A DNA stretch of 64,000 nucleotides from Streptomyces durocortorensis. Its GTDB lineage: Bacteria; Actinomycetota; Actinomycetes; Streptomycetales; Streptomycetaceae. A program made the position numbers and the translations under genes. Numbering within the stretch: the stretch's first letter is position 1; every line of letters starts with the position of its first letter. This document shows positions 15,574 through 24,197 of the stretch, piece by piece. The DNA lies in contig NZ_CP134500.1 in NCBI RefSeq assembly GCF_031760065.1, positions 6,944,001 through 7,008,000 of the forward strand, written 5' to 3'. The notes under the pieces were generated by a model. It ran no database searches. It was not told the origin of the DNA and saw only the letters and a program-made list of their open reading frames with translations.

Positions 15574-17220
15574 TCACTTCGGCCCGGAGGGCTTGGGGGA
15601 CAGGGCCTCCTCCGGCGTCACCCGCGTCCCCGGATGGCGCAGGGAGCACAGGAAGGCGACACCCAGAGCGATCGCCATCCCGTAGAACACCCACTGGTTC
15701 GCCTGTGCGAAGTCCATCCGGATCGCCGACATCGAGTCCCGTACCATCTCGGCCACCGGTCCCGAGCCGGACGGCCCGCGGGAGTCCGCGTGGCCGGTCA
15801 CCGACTGGGCGATGGACTCGGCGGCATCGTTCGCCGCTCCCTCCGGCACGCCCCTGCCCCGTAGGGTCTCGTCCACCTTGCTGACCGTCGTATGCGTCAG
15901 CAGGGTGCCGTAGACGGCGAGGCCGACACTGGCGGCGAAGTTCCGCACGGTCTGCGTGATGCCGGTGACCTCGCCGTAGGAGGCGTCGATCGCCCGGTTC
16001 ACCGCGTCCGTCGAGGCCGGTGCCAGCAGCAGACCGATGCCCGCGCCCGCCATGGCCGCGTACAGCCACTGGTCGTGCATGTTCAGCGTCGTCAGCTCCC
16101 CCGCCCACAGGACGAATCCGACCGCGCCGAGCGCCGTGCCGAGCTTCATCGCCGGACGCGCACCGCGCTTGTCGAGGATGCGGCCGCCCCACTGGGAGGC
16201 GATTCCGAAGCCGATGAAGAAGTACAGGAGATACAGCGCCGCCTGGTTCGGCGAGGCGCTGAGCGAGACCTGTGCGTACACGGAAGCGAAGAAGAACACT
16301 GGGACGAACGCCATCATGGCGAAGAACAGCACGGCGTTGTCGACCCGGAACGCCCGGTCCCGGAAGACCCGCAGCTTGATGAGCGGGAAGCGGGCGCGCA
16401 GCTCGAACCAGCAGAAGAAGGCGAGCACGAGCAGCCCGCCCGCGATACACGCCCAGGTGGCGAAGCTGCTCCAACCCCAGGGGGACGCCTGTTGCAGACC
16501 CAGCACCGTCAGGCCCATGCCGATCGCGATCAGTACCGCCCCGGGCAGGTCCAGCGGCTCACGGCGGGCCCGGTCCGGGATGCGGGCCAGCAGCGCCAGC
16601 ACGACCGCGATGAGGGCGATCGGGACGTTGACCCAGAAGATCGCCCGCCAGGTCCACCCGGTGAGCCAGCCGCCGAGGAGCGGCCCCACCGCGGTGAGCG
16701 CCCCGGAGACACCGAAGAACAGGGCCAGCGCCCGCCCGCGCCGGTCCACCGGGAACACCGCGATGACCACGGCCAGCGCGGCGGGGAACATCAGCGCCGC
16801 CCCGATGCCCTGGACGGCACGGAAGCCGATCAGCCAGCCCTGGGCGAAGTCCCCGGAGGGCACCGCGCCGCAGAGGGCGGAGGAGATGACGAAGATCAGG
16901 GTGCCGATGAGCATCACCCGGCGGTGCCCGAGGATGTCGGACAGCCGCCCGCCCAGTGCGAAGAAGGCTGCCAGCGTCAGCAGATAGGCGTTGACGACCC
17001 ATTGCATCTGCGAGGACGTGAGACCGAGTTCGTCGATGATGTCCGGGGCGGCGATCGCGACGATGGTCTGGTCGATGAAGGTCATCGACACGGCGAACAG
17101 CATGGCCGCCAGGGCGAGAGCCTGGTTCGGCGGCGCTCCCCGGGCGCCCGGCCCTCCCGGATCCGATGACGCCGGACCAGGGCCGTCCTTCCGGGGGATT
17201 TCTCTGGCCATGCGTCCCAT
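15574..17220 (-). CDS. DHA2-family MFS transporter
   Basis: This 14-helix transporter of about 548 residues has motif D1 in FIDQTIVAIAAPDII, motif A GGRLSDILGHRRVML, and the DHA2 motif C-like SGALTAVGPLLGGWL. It is a probable proton-coupled drug exporter of the EmrB/QacA type. A cytosolic loop near residues 460-490 contains a short Gly/Ser-rich insertion. I chose the ATG of MGRMAREIPRK because GAGG lies 9 bases upstream; the next ATG, three codons on, is also possible. No regulator is adjacent. It is the last minus-strand gene before the zinc-responsive block. Confidence 0.87.
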   Translation of the reverse strand: MGRMAREIPRKDGPGPASSDPGGPGARGAPPNQALALAAMLFAVSMTFIDQTIVAIAAPDIIDELGLTSSQMQWVVNAYLLTLAAFFALGGRLSDILGHRRVMLIGTLIFVISSALCGAVPSGDFAQGWLIGFRAVQGIGAALMFPAALAVVIAVFPVDRRGRALALFFGVSGALTAVGPLLGGWLTGWTWRAIFWVNVPIALIAVVLALLARIPDRARREPLDLPGAVLIAIGMGLTVLGLQQASPWGWSSFATWACIAGGLLVLAFFCWFELRARFPLIKLRVFRDRAFRVDNAVLFFAMMAFVPVFFFASVYAQVSLSASPNQAALYLLYFFIGFGIASQWGGRILDKRGARPAMKLGTALGAVGFVLWAGELTTLNMHDQWLYAAMAGAGIGLLLAPASTDAVNRAIDASYGEVTGITQTVRNFAASVGLAVYGTLLTHTTVSKVDETLRGRGVPEGAANDAAESIAQSVTGHADSRGPSGSGPVAEMVRDSMSAIRMDFAQANQWVFYGMAIALGVAFLCSLRHPGTRVTPEEALSPKPSGPK

Positions 17221-17323
17221 GGTCCACGGCCTCGGGCCGCGCTGCATCCCGAACGCGAACGCACCCGCGCCGACGGGGGCGTCGGGCGCGACGGGCCGGA
17301 CTCAGGGCGATCCGGAGTCCGGG

Positions 17324-17560
17324 TCAGGAGCCGGAGTACGGGAGCAGCGCCATCTCGCGGGCGTTCTTGACGGCCGCGGCCATCTGGCGCTGCTGCTGGG
17401 CGCTGATCCGGGTGACCCGGCGGCTGCGGATCTTCCCCCGGTCGGAGATGAACTTCCGCAGCAGATCGGTGTCCTTGTAGTCGATGTACGTGATCCCGGC
17501 CGCGTCCAGGGGGTTGGGCCTGGCCTTGAGCGGCTTACGGGGGTCCTGCTTGCGTGCCAT
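17324..17560 (-). CDS. rpsR: 30S ribosomal protein S18, zinc-independent paralogue
   Basis: The 78-residue protein is a standard S18, with [18 protein letters not shown], then [29 protein letters not shown]. It has no cysteine, consistent with the C-minus paralogues made when zinc is scarce. Its place at the end of a Zur-type block with rpmG, rpmE2 and a COG0523 gene supports that. The ATG follows GGAAAG. The main S18 gene would be elsewhere in the genome. Confidence 0.92.
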   Translation of the reverse strand: MARKQDPRKPLKARPNPLDAAGITYIDYKDTDLLRKFISDRGKIRSRRVTRISAQQQRQMAAAVKNAREMALLPYSGS

Positions 17561-17648
17561 GGGACTTTCCTCGTGCTGGGTGACGGATGTCGGTGTGGGG
17601 TTACGGGTTCTGGGACCCGCGTGGATACGGGGCGGGTACGGGGCGGGG

Positions 17649-18812
17649 TCAGCGGACCGGGTCGAGGAGGGCGTCGAACGCGGCGGGCAGCCTCTTCCAC
17701 GTCTCCCGGCCCGATCCGTACTCCTCGTCCGTGAGCAGGCAGGAGTCCAGGAGTCCGGTCAGCCCGTCGCGGTCGAGGCCGGGGGAGACGAAGACCAGGT
17801 GCTGGCAGCAGTCGCCGTGCTCGGGGTGCCAGTCCAGGGCGGCGGCGGCCCGCCGGTAGGGCGGCACCATGGACCAGGCCGCGTCGGGCAGCGAGGCGAG
17901 CCAGGGGCCGGTGTCCTCCAAGCAGAGCGCGCCGCCCGCCGCGTCCCAGGAGAGCAGGGTGTCGGGCCGGTCCGCGAGCCAGAACCGGCCCCGGCTGCGG
18001 GCCGCCGCGCAGCTGAGGTCCTCCAGCGCGTGGAAGAGGCGCTCGGGGTGGAAGGGCCGGTGCCGCCGCCAGACGAGCGTGCCGACACCGGCCTCGTCCG
18101 CCTCCTGCGGAAGCAGCGCGCAGGCCGGGTGCTGGCCCGCGGCGGCCGCCTCCACATCGAATCCCGCGAACGCGAGCCGTGCCAACTCCGCTGATCCGGC
18201 CGCTGCCTGACGGGCCATGGGGTTCAGCTGCCGGATCAGCGCGCGGTCTTCGTCGTCGGCCTCCAGGCTTTCGGTCACGGCGAGGACGGGTGCGTACTCC
18301 ACCTGCCGGGCCCAGGTGTCCCCGATGGTCCGCTGATCGGCCGGTGCCGCCGCGAGACCGGCCTCGGCGAGGTCGTCACCGTTGGTGAGGCAGGGCAGCG
18401 CGAGCGCGGGGTCGATCGCGGTGACCACGTTGGTCACCTCGGCGGCGGTGGTGTGGGCGCCGATCACCTCGGCCATGGACTTCGGCTCGACGGAGTCCCA
18501 GAGTTCCAGGACGGCCAGTCGCGTCAGCCCGTCTCCCGCCAGCCGTTCGAGTTCGGGGACGAGGTCCTCGCGCAGCGCGCAGCAGGCGCAGTCGTTCACC
18601 AGCGGCGCCTCGCCGGAGGTCAGTTCGCCGCCGGAGTCCCGCAGGGAGCGGCGGACCGTGCCGCCGACGGCGGTGGACAGGTCGTGGTGCAGGGCGACGC
18701 TCCGCGGAACGTCCCGCAGCAGCCCCTCGACCACCTCGTGCCGGGCCTCGGAGTGCAGACCGCAGACGATGACGACGGGCAGCTTCGCCCCTTCCGTCCT
18801 GTGCTCCCTCAC
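17649..18812 (-). CDS. COG0523 (CobW-like) protein without a normal P-loop
   Basis: This 387-residue protein has the COG0523 layout with the metal motif C-A-C-C (Cys75, Cys77, Cys78) and a C-terminal CobW_C domain ([15 protein letters not shown]). COG0523 members are GTP-dependent metal chaperones, often for zinc. The expected Walker A (GFLGAGKTT) is replaced by [14 protein letters not shown] at residues 17-30, with neither the glycine run nor the Lys-Thr. GTP hydrolysis is therefore doubtful. It overlaps rpmE2 by 4 bases (ATGA) and precedes rpsR, so it belongs to the zinc-starvation operon. A possible role is holding or moving zinc released from ribosomes. Confidence 0.88.
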   Translation of the reverse strand: MREHRTEGAKLPVVIVCGLHSEARHEVVEGLLRDVPRSVALHHDLSTAVGGTVRRSLRDSGGELTSGEAPLVNDCACCALREDLVPELERLAGDGLTRLAVLELWDSVEPKSMAEVIGAHTTAAEVTNVVTAIDPALALPCLTNGDDLAEAGLAAAPADQRTIGDTWARQVEYAPVLAVTESLEADDEDRALIRQLNPMARQAAAGSAELARLAFAGFDVEAAAAGQHPACALLPQEADEAGVGTLVWRRHRPFHPERLFHALEDLSCAAARSRGRFWLADRPDTLLSWDAAGGALCLEDTGPWLASLPDAAWSMVPPYRRAAAALDWHPEHGDCCQHLVFVSPGLDRDGLTGLLDSCLLTDEEYGSGRETWKRLPAAFDALLDPVR

Positions 18813-19063
18813 CGGGCCTCACCCCGCCCGTACCGGCGCTCGAAGCGCTCGACGCGTCCCGCCGTGTCCAGGACGCGGGCGGTGCCCGTGTAGAAGGGGT
18901 GGCTCGCGGAGGAGATCTCGACGTCGACCACCGGGTAGGTGTTGCCGTCCTCCCACTCGACCGTGCGGTCGCTGGTCATGGTCGAGCGGGTGAGGAACGC
19001 GAAGTCGGCGGCCTTGTCGCGGAAGACGACGGGACCGTAGGCGGGGTGGATTCCGGGCTTCAT
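18809..19063 (-). CDS. rpmE2: 50S ribosomal protein L31 type B, zinc-independent
   Basis: The 84-residue product has the type-B L31 pattern: [16 protein letters not shown] at the start and [11 protein letters not shown] followed by the basic tail. No cysteine is present, so it is the form that replaces the zinc-binding L31 under zinc limitation. It lies directly upstream of the COG0523 gene with a 4-base overlap and about 65 bases after rpmG in one minus-strand operon. Confidence 0.94.
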   Translation of the reverse strand: MKPGIHPAYGPVVFRDKAADFAFLTRSTMTSDRTVEWEDGNTYPVVDVEISSASHPFYTGTARVLDTAGRVERFERRYGRGEAR

Positions 19064-19127
19064 GGGGGTGTCCTAGGGGTTGGGCTTGAGGGGTGTGCGT
19101 CGGGGGAGCGGGCGGGCCGGGCCGGTC

Positions 19128-19292
19128 TCAGCGCTCCTCGCGGAAGTCGACATGGCGGCGGGCGACCGGGTCGTACTTGCGCAGCACCATCCGGTCGGGG
19201 TCGTTCCGCCGGTTCTTACGGGTGACGTAGGTGTATCCGGTCCCCGCGGTGGAGCGGAGCTTGATGACCGGGCGTACTTCGTTGCGAGCCAT
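19128..19292 (-). CDS. rpmG: 50S ribosomal protein L33, zinc-independent paralogue
   Basis: This 54-residue L33 reads [19 protein letters not shown] then [22 protein letters not shown]. It has no cysteine, whereas the zinc-binding L33 has four. A longer open frame runs upstream but would pass through the Zur-like operator, so the ATG at MARNEVRP is the start. It is the first gene of the minus-strand zinc-responsive operon. Confidence 0.94.
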   Translation of the reverse strand: MARNEVRPVIKLRSTAGTGYTYVTRKNRRNDPDRMVLRKYDPVARRHVDFREER

Positions 19293-19305
19293 GGGCGCTA
19301 CTATA

Positions 19306-19326
19306 TGGCAATGGTTTCCATTTTCA
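19306..19326. promoter_or_regulatory. Zur-box-like palindrome between rpmG and rpmB
   Basis: TGGCAATGGTTTCCATTTTCA contains a perfect AATGG-TTT-CCATT core and reads TGAAAATGGAAACCATTGCCA on the other strand, close to actinomycete Zur boxes (TGAAAATGATTTTCA-like). It lies between the divergent rpmG and rpmB starts in an unusually A/T-rich stretch, so zinc-loaded Zur could repress both operons at once. Confidence 0.82.
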
Positions 19327-19362
19327 ATAATGGATGCGTCGAAGGAGAGGTAGGTAACGTCC

Positions 19363-19599
19363 ATGTCCGCCCACTGCCAACTCACCGGATCGAAACCGGG
19401 ATTCGGCAACAACATCTCCCACTCGCACCGCCGGACCTCCCGCCGGTTCGACCCGAACGTCCAACGCAAGCGCTACTGGCTGCCCAGTGAGGGGCGTCAT
19501 GTGCGGCTGACGCTCAGTGCCCGTGCGATCAGGACGGTCGATGTGATCGGCATCGAAGCCGCGGTCGCGCGCATCCGCGCCCGGGGAGGGAAGGTCTGA
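19363..19599 (+). CDS. rpmB: 50S ribosomal protein L28, alternative paralogue
   Basis: The 78-residue L28 reads [20 protein letters not shown], then [13 protein letters not shown] and the helix [21 protein letters not shown]. It keeps one cysteine (Cys5) but not the four of zinc-binding L28. The ATG follows GAAGGAGAGG by 12 bases. It is the first gene of the plus-strand operon at the Zur-like site and shares its last base with the rpsN start (TGATG). Confidence 0.94.
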   Translation: MSAHCQLTGSKPGFGNNISHSHRRTSRRFDPNVQRKRYWLPSEGRHVRLTLSARAIRTVDVIGIEAAVARIRARGGKV

Positions 19600-19904
19600 T
19601 GGCCAAGAAGAGCAAGATCGCGCAGAACGAGAAGCGCAAGGTGACCGTCGAGCGGTACGCGGCCCGCCGGGCCGAGCTGAAGGAGATCATTCGCCGCCCC
19701 GGCACTCCGGATGCCGAACGTGCAGCTGCTCTGGTGGAGTTGCGGCGTCAGCCGCGCGACGCCAGTGCGACGCGGGTGCGCAACCGGGACAGCGTCGACG
19801 GCAGGCCCCGGGGGTATCTGCGGACGTTCGGCCTCTCCCGGGTTCGGATGCGCGAACAGGCGCACGCCGGATTCCTGCCCGGGGTGACCAAGTCGTCCTG
19901 GTGA
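19599..19904 (+). CDS. rpsN: 30S ribosomal protein S14, zinc-independent (long) form
   Basis: This 101-residue S14 lacks the CxxC-CxxC zinc motif of the short form. It has the long-form sequence [20 protein letters not shown], with [21 protein letters not shown] and the conserved GVTKSSW end. It overlaps rpmB at the stop/start, so translation is coupled. The same five alternative ribosomal proteins with a COG0523 gene form a known Zur-regulated block in Streptomyces coelicolor. Confidence 0.95.
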   Translation: MAKKSKIAQNEKRKVTVERYAARRAELKEIIRRPGTPDAERAAALVELRRQPRDASATRVRNRDSVDGRPRGYLRTFGLSRVRMREQAHAGFLPGVTKSSW

Positions 19905-20095
19905 TACGGGGCTGAGCGCGCCCCGAACGTACGGGGGCGGGTGGCGGCGCGGCTCGAAGCCGTGCCGCGGTCCGCCCCCTTGTCCGTCGTGGGCGCTGTC
20001 CGTCGGGAGTGTTCAGCTCTCCGGTCGCAGGAGTCCGCGCTCGTAGGCCTTGGCCAGGCGCTGCGGCACCTGGTGGACCGTGCGCGCGGCCGCCC

Positions 20096-22564
20096 TCAGG
20101 GAAGCGGCTGCTCCGCCCAGATGACCTTTCCCCGGGGCGTGTAGCGCGTACCCCACCGATGGGCGAGCTGGGCGACCAGGAACAGGCCCCGCCCTCCCTC
20201 GTCCGTCGTCCGGGCGTGCCGCAGCCGGGGCGAGGTGTTGCTCGCGTCGGACACCTCGCAGATCAGCGCCGACTGGAACAGCAGCCTCAGCCGCACCGGC
20301 CCCGACGCGTACCGGATCGCGTTGGTCACCAGTTCGCTGACGATCAGCTCCGTCGTCATCGACAGGTCGTCGAGTCCCCACGTCTCCAGCCGGCGGGCCA
20401 CCTTGCCGCGCATCTCCCCGACCGCCGCGGGCTCCAGGGGCACGTCCCACGAAGCCAGACGGTCGGGGCTGAGCGCATGGGTCCGGGCCAGGAGCAGAGC
20501 GATGTCGTCGGGCTGCGGAACGGGCAGGAGCTCTTTGACCACCGTCGGGCACAGCTCCTCCAGCGGGAGATCGCGCCGGGCCACGGCCCGGGCCAGCCGG
20601 GCCATCCCGCCCTCCATGTCCTTCTCGGGCCCCTCGATGAGGCCGTCGGTGTAGAGCCCGAGGAGGCTGCCCTCGGCCAGCTCGACCTCCAGGGACTCGA
20701 ACGGCAGCCCGCCGACCCCCAGCGGCGGCCCGGACGGCAGGTCCGGGAAGCTGACCGCACCGTCCGGCGCCACGATCACCGGCGGCGGATGACCGGCCCG
20801 CGCCATCGTGCAGCACCGGCTCACCGGGTCGTAGACGGCGTACAGGCAGGTCGCCCCCACCACCGTCGTACCGTCCCGCTCCGCCGTGCCCTGCGCGGGC
20901 TCCTCCTCGCTCAGCCGCAGCACCAGGTCGTCCAGGCGGGCCAGCAGCTCGTCGGGGGCGAGGTCCATGTCGGCCAGCGTCTGTACGGCCGTGCGCAGGC
21001 GGCCCATGGTCGCGGCCGCGCTGATGCCGTGGCCGACGACATCGCCGATGACCAGACCGCCCCGGGCGCCGGACAGCGGGATCACGTCGAACCAGTCTCC
21101 GCCGACGCCGTCCTTCGCGTCCGCCGGAAGATAGGAGGACGCCACGTCCAGGGCCGTTCCACCGCGCAGCGTGTGCGGCAGCAGGCTCTGCTGGAGCACC
21201 AGCGCCGCAGTGTGCTCCCGCGTGTAGCGCCGGGCGTTGTCCACGCACACCGCCGCGCGGGCGACCAGTTCCCTGGCGGGCGCCACATCGTCCTCGTCGA
21301 AGGGCACCGGGTTCCGCGACCGCATGAAGGTGGTCAGGCCGAGCACCGTGTCCCGCGCCCGCATGGGCACCGAGATGAGTGAGTGCAGCCCGAACTCCCG
21401 GATCCGGGCGGCCCGCGCGGGCTGCTCCACCGTCCACGCGTGGCTGTCCGGATCAAGAACCGGCAGCAGGACCGGATCGCCGTCGACGAGGAAGTGCACA
21501 TCGTGCGGCGGCGGGACGAAGTCGACCGTCTCCCCGACCCGTACGACCGCCTCCGGACACCCCTCGCGCACCGAGCTCATCCCCGCCCGCCGCATCAGCG
21601 GCCGCCCTTCGCCCGTCACCCGCGGTGCCGCGCCCCGGCGGTCGCCGCCGATCGCGGGTTCCAGCAGATCGACGAAGACGAAGTCCGCGAACCGGGGAAC
21701 CGCGAAATCCGCTAGCTCCTGGGCCGTGCGCTGTACGTCCAGGGTGCTGCCGATACTGGCCCCCGCCTCGTTCACGAGCGCCAGGAGCCGGCGCGCGTTC
21801 CACCGGTCGGTCACATCGAGCACCATGTAGCCGATGCCGATCCGCTCGTCCTGGGCGTCGGCCAGCGGGAAGAAGGAGCTCGCGTAGGCCCGTCTGCGGT
21901 GCGGATCGGCCCAGCTCCAGCCCAGGTACTCGTAGTCGGTGATCGGCGCACCGGTCGCCAGGACCTGTCGCATCAGCCGTTCGATCGGTGCCGCGAGCGG
22001 CCCGGGCAGCACTTCGCCAGGCCTGCGGCCCAGGCGCTGTTCCCGGGGGACGCCGCCGAAGCGTTCCAGGGTGTCGTTGATCCACAGATACCGCAGCTCG
22101 GGGTCGAGCACGGCCATGCCGACCGGCGACCGGGTCAGGAAGTCGTCCAGGACCGACCCGCTCATCGTCCAGTGCGGGGTCAGCTGCCGCCCGGAAACCA
22201 GGAACCCCTCGTGCCCGGCGATCAGGAACGAGGCCGAGGCCCGCACGTCGACGTCGACCGAGCGGCCGTCCCGGCCGCGCAGGGCGATCAGCCCGCTCCA
22301 GCCCGCCCCGCTCCGGCAGCGGGCCGCCACCGCCGCCGTACGCCGGGGGTCCGGGGAGCCGGTCAGCAGCCGGGCGGCGGACCGGCCGACCACCTCCGCG
22401 GCCGGGAAGCCGAGCAGCGCCTCGGCCCCGCGGGTCCAGCCGATGACCGTGCCGTTCCCGGCGATCACCGCCGCCGCCTCGTCGGCCACCTGCGCGGCCC
22501 CCGGCCCAGCCTCGGAGGGCAGCGGGCCGGGTCCCACCGGGGGGCCCTCATCGGCGGACGACAT
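20096..22564 (-). CDS. PAS-PAS-GAF sensor with SpoIIE phosphatase and HATPase domains
   Basis: This 822-residue cytosolic protein has two PAS domains (about 25-130 and 140-260), a GAF domain (about 290-460), a SpoIIE/PP2C phosphatase (about 468-665, with GVGGDWFDVI and VIGDVVGHG metal motifs) and a C-terminal HATPase_c domain (about 705-820, with ELIVSELVTNAIRYA and the GRGLFLV glycine box). Such proteins join an anti-sigma-like kinase to a phosphatase and probably act in partner-switching control of a sigma factor. The start with GAGG 7 bases ahead (MSSADEGPP) was preferred to two upstream in-frame starts. No anti-anti-sigma gene is next to it. Confidence 0.92.
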   Translation of the reverse strand: MSSADEGPPVGPGPLPSEAGPGAAQVADEAAAVIAGNGTVIGWTRGAEALLGFPAAEVVGRSAARLLTGSPDPRRTAAVAARCRSGAGWSGLIALRGRDGRSVDVDVRASASFLIAGHEGFLVSGRQLTPHWTMSGSVLDDFLTRSPVGMAVLDPELRYLWINDTLERFGGVPREQRLGRRPGEVLPGPLAAPIERLMRQVLATGAPITDYEYLGWSWADPHRRRAYASSFFPLADAQDERIGIGYMVLDVTDRWNARRLLALVNEAGASIGSTLDVQRTAQELADFAVPRFADFVFVDLLEPAIGGDRRGAAPRVTGEGRPLMRRAGMSSVREGCPEAVVRVGETVDFVPPPHDVHFLVDGDPVLLPVLDPDSHAWTVEQPARAARIREFGLHSLISVPMRARDTVLGLTTFMRSRNPVPFDEDDVAPARELVARAAVCVDNARRYTREHTAALVLQQSLLPHTLRGGTALDVASSYLPADAKDGVGGDWFDVIPLSGARGGLVIGDVVGHGISAAATMGRLRTAVQTLADMDLAPDELLARLDDLVLRLSEEEPAQGTAERDGTTVVGATCLYAVYDPVSRCCTMARAGHPPPVIVAPDGAVSFPDLPSGPPLGVGGLPFESLEVELAEGSLLGLYTDGLIEGPEKDMEGGMARLARAVARRDLPLEELCPTVVKELLPVPQPDDIALLLARTHALSPDRLASWDVPLEPAAVGEMRGKVARRLETWGLDDLSMTTELIVSELVTNAIRYASGPVRLRLLFQSALICEVSDASNTSPRLRHARTTDEGGRGLFLVAQLAHRWGTRYTPRGKVIWAEQPLP

Positions 22565-22770
22565 GCACCTCACCACCATCCGTAGGTCTCCATGGTCGCG
22601 CGTCGCCCCGGACCGCGCACCGGTGCGCACTCCTCACGGGGCGGTAGCCCGGCGGTCCCCCGCCGCTCGGGCTGTCCCTCGTTCGGCGGCGTGACGGAGC
22701 GGGCCGTCCCCGCGTTGGGGGAGTGACAAGCGGTTGCTTGCCACCCCCCGCGCTGGACCCGTGCGGGTGG

Positions 22771-22806
22771 ACGGCTCCGGACCCCGGCAGCGGGGGCCGG
22801 AGCCGT
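22771..22806 (-). terminator. Hairpin terminator of the GH26 gene
   Basis: ACGGCTCCGG-ACCCCG pairs with CGGGGG-CCGGAGCCGT around a 4-base loop, with one mismatch. It lies about 30 bases past the GH26 stop. There is no strong U-tract, as is common in Streptomyces. Confidence 0.7.
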
Positions 22807-22836
22807 TTCGATGCGCGGGTCCGGTCCCCTGCCCCG

Positions 22837-24075
22837 TCAGTAGCGGAAGCAGATCTTGCGCTCCTTGAGCCACTGGCCCAGCCAGTCGCCGAACGGGACG
22901 GTGATGCACCACCTGCGGTCGGTCGGCGTCTCGCTCTCCGGCGGCGTGGGGCTCGGCGTGGGCCGCACGGGGAGGGTCGGCTGCACGGACGGCGAAGGCG
23001 TCGGGTCCGGGCTCGGGTCCGTGCTGGGCGTGGGCATCGGAGTCGGGGTGGGGGCTGGTTGCTGGGGCGCCGCCATCTCCGTCAGCATCGTCCGGAAGAC
23101 CTTCGAGGACTTCGGGTTGCTCCTGCACTGCCAGACCCCGTGCGGACAGTAGTCCGTGACGGTCTGGTAGAGCGGTTGGTGCCGGTCGATCCATTCCAGC
23201 ATCCGCCGCATGTACTCCGGGTTGTCACCGTTGCGGAAGAGGCCCCACTCCGGGAACGAGATCGGCTTGCCGTGCGCCGCGGCGAAGTCGACGTGCTTCT
23301 GCAGCCCGTAGGGATCGGTGACCTGGTCGTCGAAGGTCTCACCGGGCGGCTGGTCGTAGGAGTCCATCCCGATGATGTCGACGACGTCGTCGCCCGGATA
23401 GCACTCGGTCCACGGCACATCGTCCAGCCCCCGGCTGGGAGTGAAGTCGAAGCGGAACTGCTGGCCCGGCACCGAGCGCATCGCCGTGACGATGCGCTCC
23501 CAGTACGCCTTCCAGGCCACGGGGTCCGGTCCGCACCGGTGCGTGTACGTGGTGCCGTTCATCTCCCAGCCGAGCACGATCACCGTGTCCGGCACCCCCA
23601 GCCCCACCAGCCGCTCCGCGAGGCGGGTGAAGTGCCGGTCGAAGTCACCGGCCGCACCCGCCCGGAGCAGCCTGCGGACCTCGCCGTCCGGCACCCGGTC
23701 CTCGTTGCGCTCCAGCATCGGTACGTTCAGGACGAACATCCGGTCCTTGTCCGCCTGCCGCCAGGCGGCCCAGGAGGCCAGGAAGTCGGGGGTGCCCTCG
23801 ATGTTCACCCACAGATCGCCCGGCAGATAGGTGTGCCCCACCCGGAGCTCCGCCCCGCCGAGCCAGCGCGACAGGTCGGCCATCCTGCGTACCCCGGCGG
23901 GTCCGTAGTCCAGATAGGCGCCGTGCGCCGTGCCGCTCCTGGCCGCCCGAGGTCCGGGAGCCGCACCGTCGACGGAGTCGGTGCCCGGCGACCGGCCCGC
24001 GATGCCGCCGCCGGCCAGGAGGCTGAGAGCCACCGCCGTGATGCACGTACTGATAAGACGGCGCTTTGCCGGCAT
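22837..24075 (-). CDS. Secreted GH26-type glycoside hydrolase (beta-mannanase-like)
   Basis: The 412-residue product has a signal peptide (RRLISTCITAVALSLLAGG) and a GH26-like barrel. The acid/base glutamate is Glu171 in VLGWEMNG and the nucleophile Glu276 in SFPEWGLF, about 105 residues apart as in the family. Aromatic substrate residues such as MDSYDQPPG lie between. A Pro/Thr/Ser-rich linker (about 325-385) joins it to a short Cys-containing tail with DWLGQWLKERKICFRY, whose role is unknown. GH26 enzymes cut beta-1,4-mannans or related beta-glucans; the substrate is inferred. It is monocistronic, with a hairpin downstream. Confidence 0.83.
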   Translation of the reverse strand: MPAKRRLISTCITAVALSLLAGGGIAGRSPGTDSVDGAAPGPRAARSGTAHGAYLDYGPAGVRRMADLSRWLGGAELRVGHTYLPGDLWVNIEGTPDFLASWAAWRQADKDRMFVLNVPMLERNEDRVPDGEVRRLLRAGAAGDFDRHFTRLAERLVGLGVPDTVIVLGWEMNGTTYTHRCGPDPVAWKAYWERIVTAMRSVPGQQFRFDFTPSRGLDDVPWTECYPGDDVVDIIGMDSYDQPPGETFDDQVTDPYGLQKHVDFAAAHGKPISFPEWGLFRNGDNPEYMRRMLEWIDRHQPLYQTVTDYCPHGVWQCRSNPKSSKVFRTMLTEMAAPQQPAPTPTPMPTPSTDPSPDPTPSPSVQPTLPVRPTPSPTPPESETPTDRRWCITVPFGDWLGQWLKERKICFRY

Positions 24076-24197
24076 TACTCCTCCTGGCTGCGGTGAATTC
24101 CGGCCGGTTCGGCCTCATGGGGAGAGAGTCGCATCATCATGCACCGCTGTCATTCGCAGAAGTCCATTTATCGTATTCGGCGTTGCGGGCGTGCCGT

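Noticed and set aside
20013..20095. A short minus-strand stretch reading HQVPQRLAKAYERGLLRPES just after the sensor phosphatase stop
   Set aside because: It looks protein-like but only a GTG 18 codons from the end could start it, and no domain is recognised; kept only as a possible remnant.
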